From assembly GCA_009776965.1 (NCBI GenBank), contig WRMU01000003.1, positions 1 through 22,823 on the forward strand: DNA of 22,823 bases, read 5' to 3'. The notes below the pieces were generated by a model that saw nothing but the letters and a program-made list of their open reading frames with translations, was not told the DNA's origin and did no database searches. The translations under genes were made by a program, and so were the position numbers. Shown piece after piece: positions 22,196 to 22,823 of this stretch. Numbering within the stretch: position 1 is the stretch's first letter; each line of letters opens with the position of its first letter. The DNA is from Microgenomates group bacterium (GTDB taxonomy: Bacteria > Patescibacteriota > Microgenomatia > UBA1400 > PJMF01).

Positions 22196-22420
22196 TTGGA
22201 GATAGGTTGGTGAGCGGTAAAAGGGTAGCGATTAGCTGCCCCCGCGACCCTAGAAAGGAAGTCTGATGAAAAGATTTCTTTATTTCTTGTTTGGGAAATT
22301 AATCTCCTTGGAGATTAAAATACTCAAGCATGGGAGAACAAAAATAGCCCTCACATTCAAACGAAAAGGCTAGATTTGCTCCTTGGTGAGCGTACATCAC
22401 GCTCACCAACTTATCTCTAA
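22196..22420 (+). ncRNA. Foldback unit A: structured RNA with an internal micro-ORF
   Basis: The 21-base ends 22196-22216 and 22400-22420 are complementary, with two G.U pairs on the plus strand (A.C on the minus), so the plus transcript folds. A local hairpin TTGGTGAGCGT / ACGCTCACCAA (22383-22393 / 22399-22409) competes for the same right arm. Another hairpin (AGGGT...ACCCT, about 22222-22251) abuts the ribosome binding site AGAAAGGAAG. No match to a known RNA family is recognised. Confidence 0.7.
22266..22373 (+). CDS. Micro-protein A (35 residues)
   Basis: MKRFLYFLFGKLISLEIKIL... ending KIALTFKRKG. The ATG is 4 bases after AGAAAGGAAG (7 after AGAAAGG, the spacing used by other genes here). 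The N-terminal part is hydrophobic and the rest basic, as in small membrane-active toxins. It aligns without gaps to micro-protein B over residues 1-31 (identical at M1, L8, F9, L15, K26, A28; similar at 27, 29, 31). The stop codon lies in a TAGCC/GGCTA hairpin. Function unknown. Confidence 0.55.
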   Translation: MKRFLYFLFGKLISLEIKILKHGRTKIALTFKRKG

Positions 22421-22430
22421 AGATAAACTC

Positions 22431-22459
22431 ATTATACCATAAAAACAGCCATACGTCAA
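22431..22459 (-). promoter_or_regulatory. Opposing promoter at the 3' end of unit A
   Basis: Minus-strand TTGACG, 17-base spacer with five T, TATAAT. The start would fall near 22424, at the foot of the foldback, giving an RNA antisense to unit A. Confidence 0.7.
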
Positions 22460-22476
22460 AGTTAGGCATTAAGTTT

Positions 22477-22685
22477 TTGGAGACAGCAGGGTGGGCGACT
22501 TTGTCCACCTTAGAAAGGAAGCTATGCAAGACGCATGGTTTGTTCTCTTTGTATTGGAACAAGTTCTATTTGAGCTTGTCTCTAATCAAGAAGTAATAAA
22601 ATTAGCCATCCTCTGGATTAAAGAAAAGGCTGGCTAGTTTTAACTTCAGGTGAGCAGGTTATCTTGCTCACCCTGTTGTCTCCAA
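22477..22685 (+). ncRNA. Foldback unit B: structured RNA with an internal micro-ORF
   Basis: The 20-base ends 22477-22496 and 22666-22685 are complementary with two G.U pairs on the plus strand (A.C on the minus). The sequence of the arms differs from unit A (for example GGAGACAGCAGGG against GGAGATAGGTTGG) while pairing is kept, that is, compensatory change. A local hairpin GGTGAGCA / TGCTCACC (22649-22656 / 22665-22672) competes for the right arm, and GGTGG / CCACC (22490-22509) abuts the ribosome binding site. No promoter of its own is seen on the plus strand, so it is probably read through from unit A. Confidence 0.7.
22524..22637 (+). CDS. Micro-protein B (37 residues)
   Basis: MQDAWFVLFVLEQVLFELVS... 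ending KLAILWIKEKAG. The ATG is 2 bases after AGAAAGGAAG (5 after AGAAAGG). It is strongly hydrophobic with acidic residues spaced as on one helix face. Homologous to micro-protein A by position, length, ribosome binding site, C-terminal K[RE]K...G and stop-codon hairpin (TAGCCA/TGGCTA). Function unknown. Confidence 0.55.
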   Translation: MQDAWFVLFVLEQVLFELVSNQEVIKLAILWIKEKAG

Positions 22686-22695
22686 CATTAAACGC

Positions 22696-22725
22696 ATTAT
22701 ACCATAAAAAACCGCAATCCGTCAA
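22696..22725 (-). promoter_or_regulatory. Opposing promoter at the 3' end of unit B
   Basis: Minus-strand TTGACG, 18-base spacer with a T-run, TATAAT. The predicted start near 22689 lies just outside the foldback, antisense to unit B. Confidence 0.7.
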
Positions 22726-22727
22726 GG

Positions 22728-22823
22728 CAGCCCCCCCCTCAAAACCTCTCCCAATGCACATTTCCCTCTTTCACCCCACACCTCTCCCCACCCACCCCCA
22801 CCCCCCCCCCCCCCCCACCCCAC
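22728..22823. other. C-rich low-complexity end
   Basis: Runs of C broken by A and T, ending in a long C homopolymer. No gene is seen. It is probably a contig-edge or sequencing artefact, or a real C-tract where assembly stopped. Confidence 0.6.

Noticed and set aside
22299..22562. Minus-strand frame of 87 codons across the foldback units
   Set aside because: It spans the end of unit A, the promoter and the start of unit B antisense; no ribosome binding site, and the frame is not shared by the two units.
22470..22691. Unit B as a transposable element with CATTAA target duplication
   Set aside because: CATTAA occurs on both sides but at unequal distance from the arms, unit A has no such flank, and G.U-only mismatches point to an RNA rather than transposon ends.
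22728..22823. C-tract as a telomere-like or regulatory repeat
   Set aside because: No regular unit; homopolymer at the window end fits an assembly edge better.

Overview
The window looks like one replichore segment of a Patescibacteria (Candidate Phyla Radiation) type genome. The grounds are a short HrcA (242 residues), very large Cys-rich secreted proteins, TP-rich surface anchors, and many promoters whose -10 box lies only 6-10 bases from the start codon. The phylum call is inference; no rRNA or tRNA is present. The + strand is C-rich over almost the whole window whichever strand carries the gene. Minus-strand genes therefore favour G-ending codons and plus-strand genes C-ending codons, which suggests that the minus strand is the leading strand.

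Left part (1-11065, minus strand). A single open frame runs from 6149 off the left edge: at least 2049 codons of a secreted, Asp/Cys-rich modular protein. It is translationally coupled to an upstream membrane-anchored protein (6139-7299). Next come a secreted protein with two Clostridia-like stalk (copper amine oxidase N-terminal-like) domains (7421-9340), a possible BECR-fold nuclease-like protein (9661-10224) and a WG-repeat protein (10352-10882).

Middle (11066-17784). lysS and greA form a minus-strand operon. A phosphomannomutase-like HAD protein, a TP-linker surface protein, and an ABC-2 ATPase/permease/HlyD export operon follow on the plus strand. Two intergenic regions here hold long foldbacks and share a 30-base direct repeat.

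Heat-shock block (17781-21029). hrcA-grpE and dnaK are separate units. Each has a consensus sigma70-type promoter overlapped by a CIRCE operator, and both operators share the same unusual right arm. No dnaJ follows dnaK.

Right part (21055-22823). An autoinhibited-type Fic protein with an N-terminal HTH has a perfect 15-bp-arm palindrome over its promoter and is bracketed by two identical 21-base hairpins. After it lie two tandem ~210-225 base foldback units. Each encloses a 35-37 codon ORF with a strong ribosome binding site, and each is faced by an opposing TTGACG/TATAAT promoter. The base-pairing pattern (all arm mismatches are G.U on the plus strand, A.C on the minus) says the structured RNA is the plus strand. 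The promoter iterons in front of the first unit recur, 24 of 25 bases, in front of the BECR-like gene 12 kb away, and that gene too has an opposing TTGACG/TATAAT promoter at its 3' end. This sense/antisense family, perhaps type I toxin-antitoxin-like, is the best candidate here for an undescribed system. The window ends in a C-homopolymer that is probably an assembly edge.
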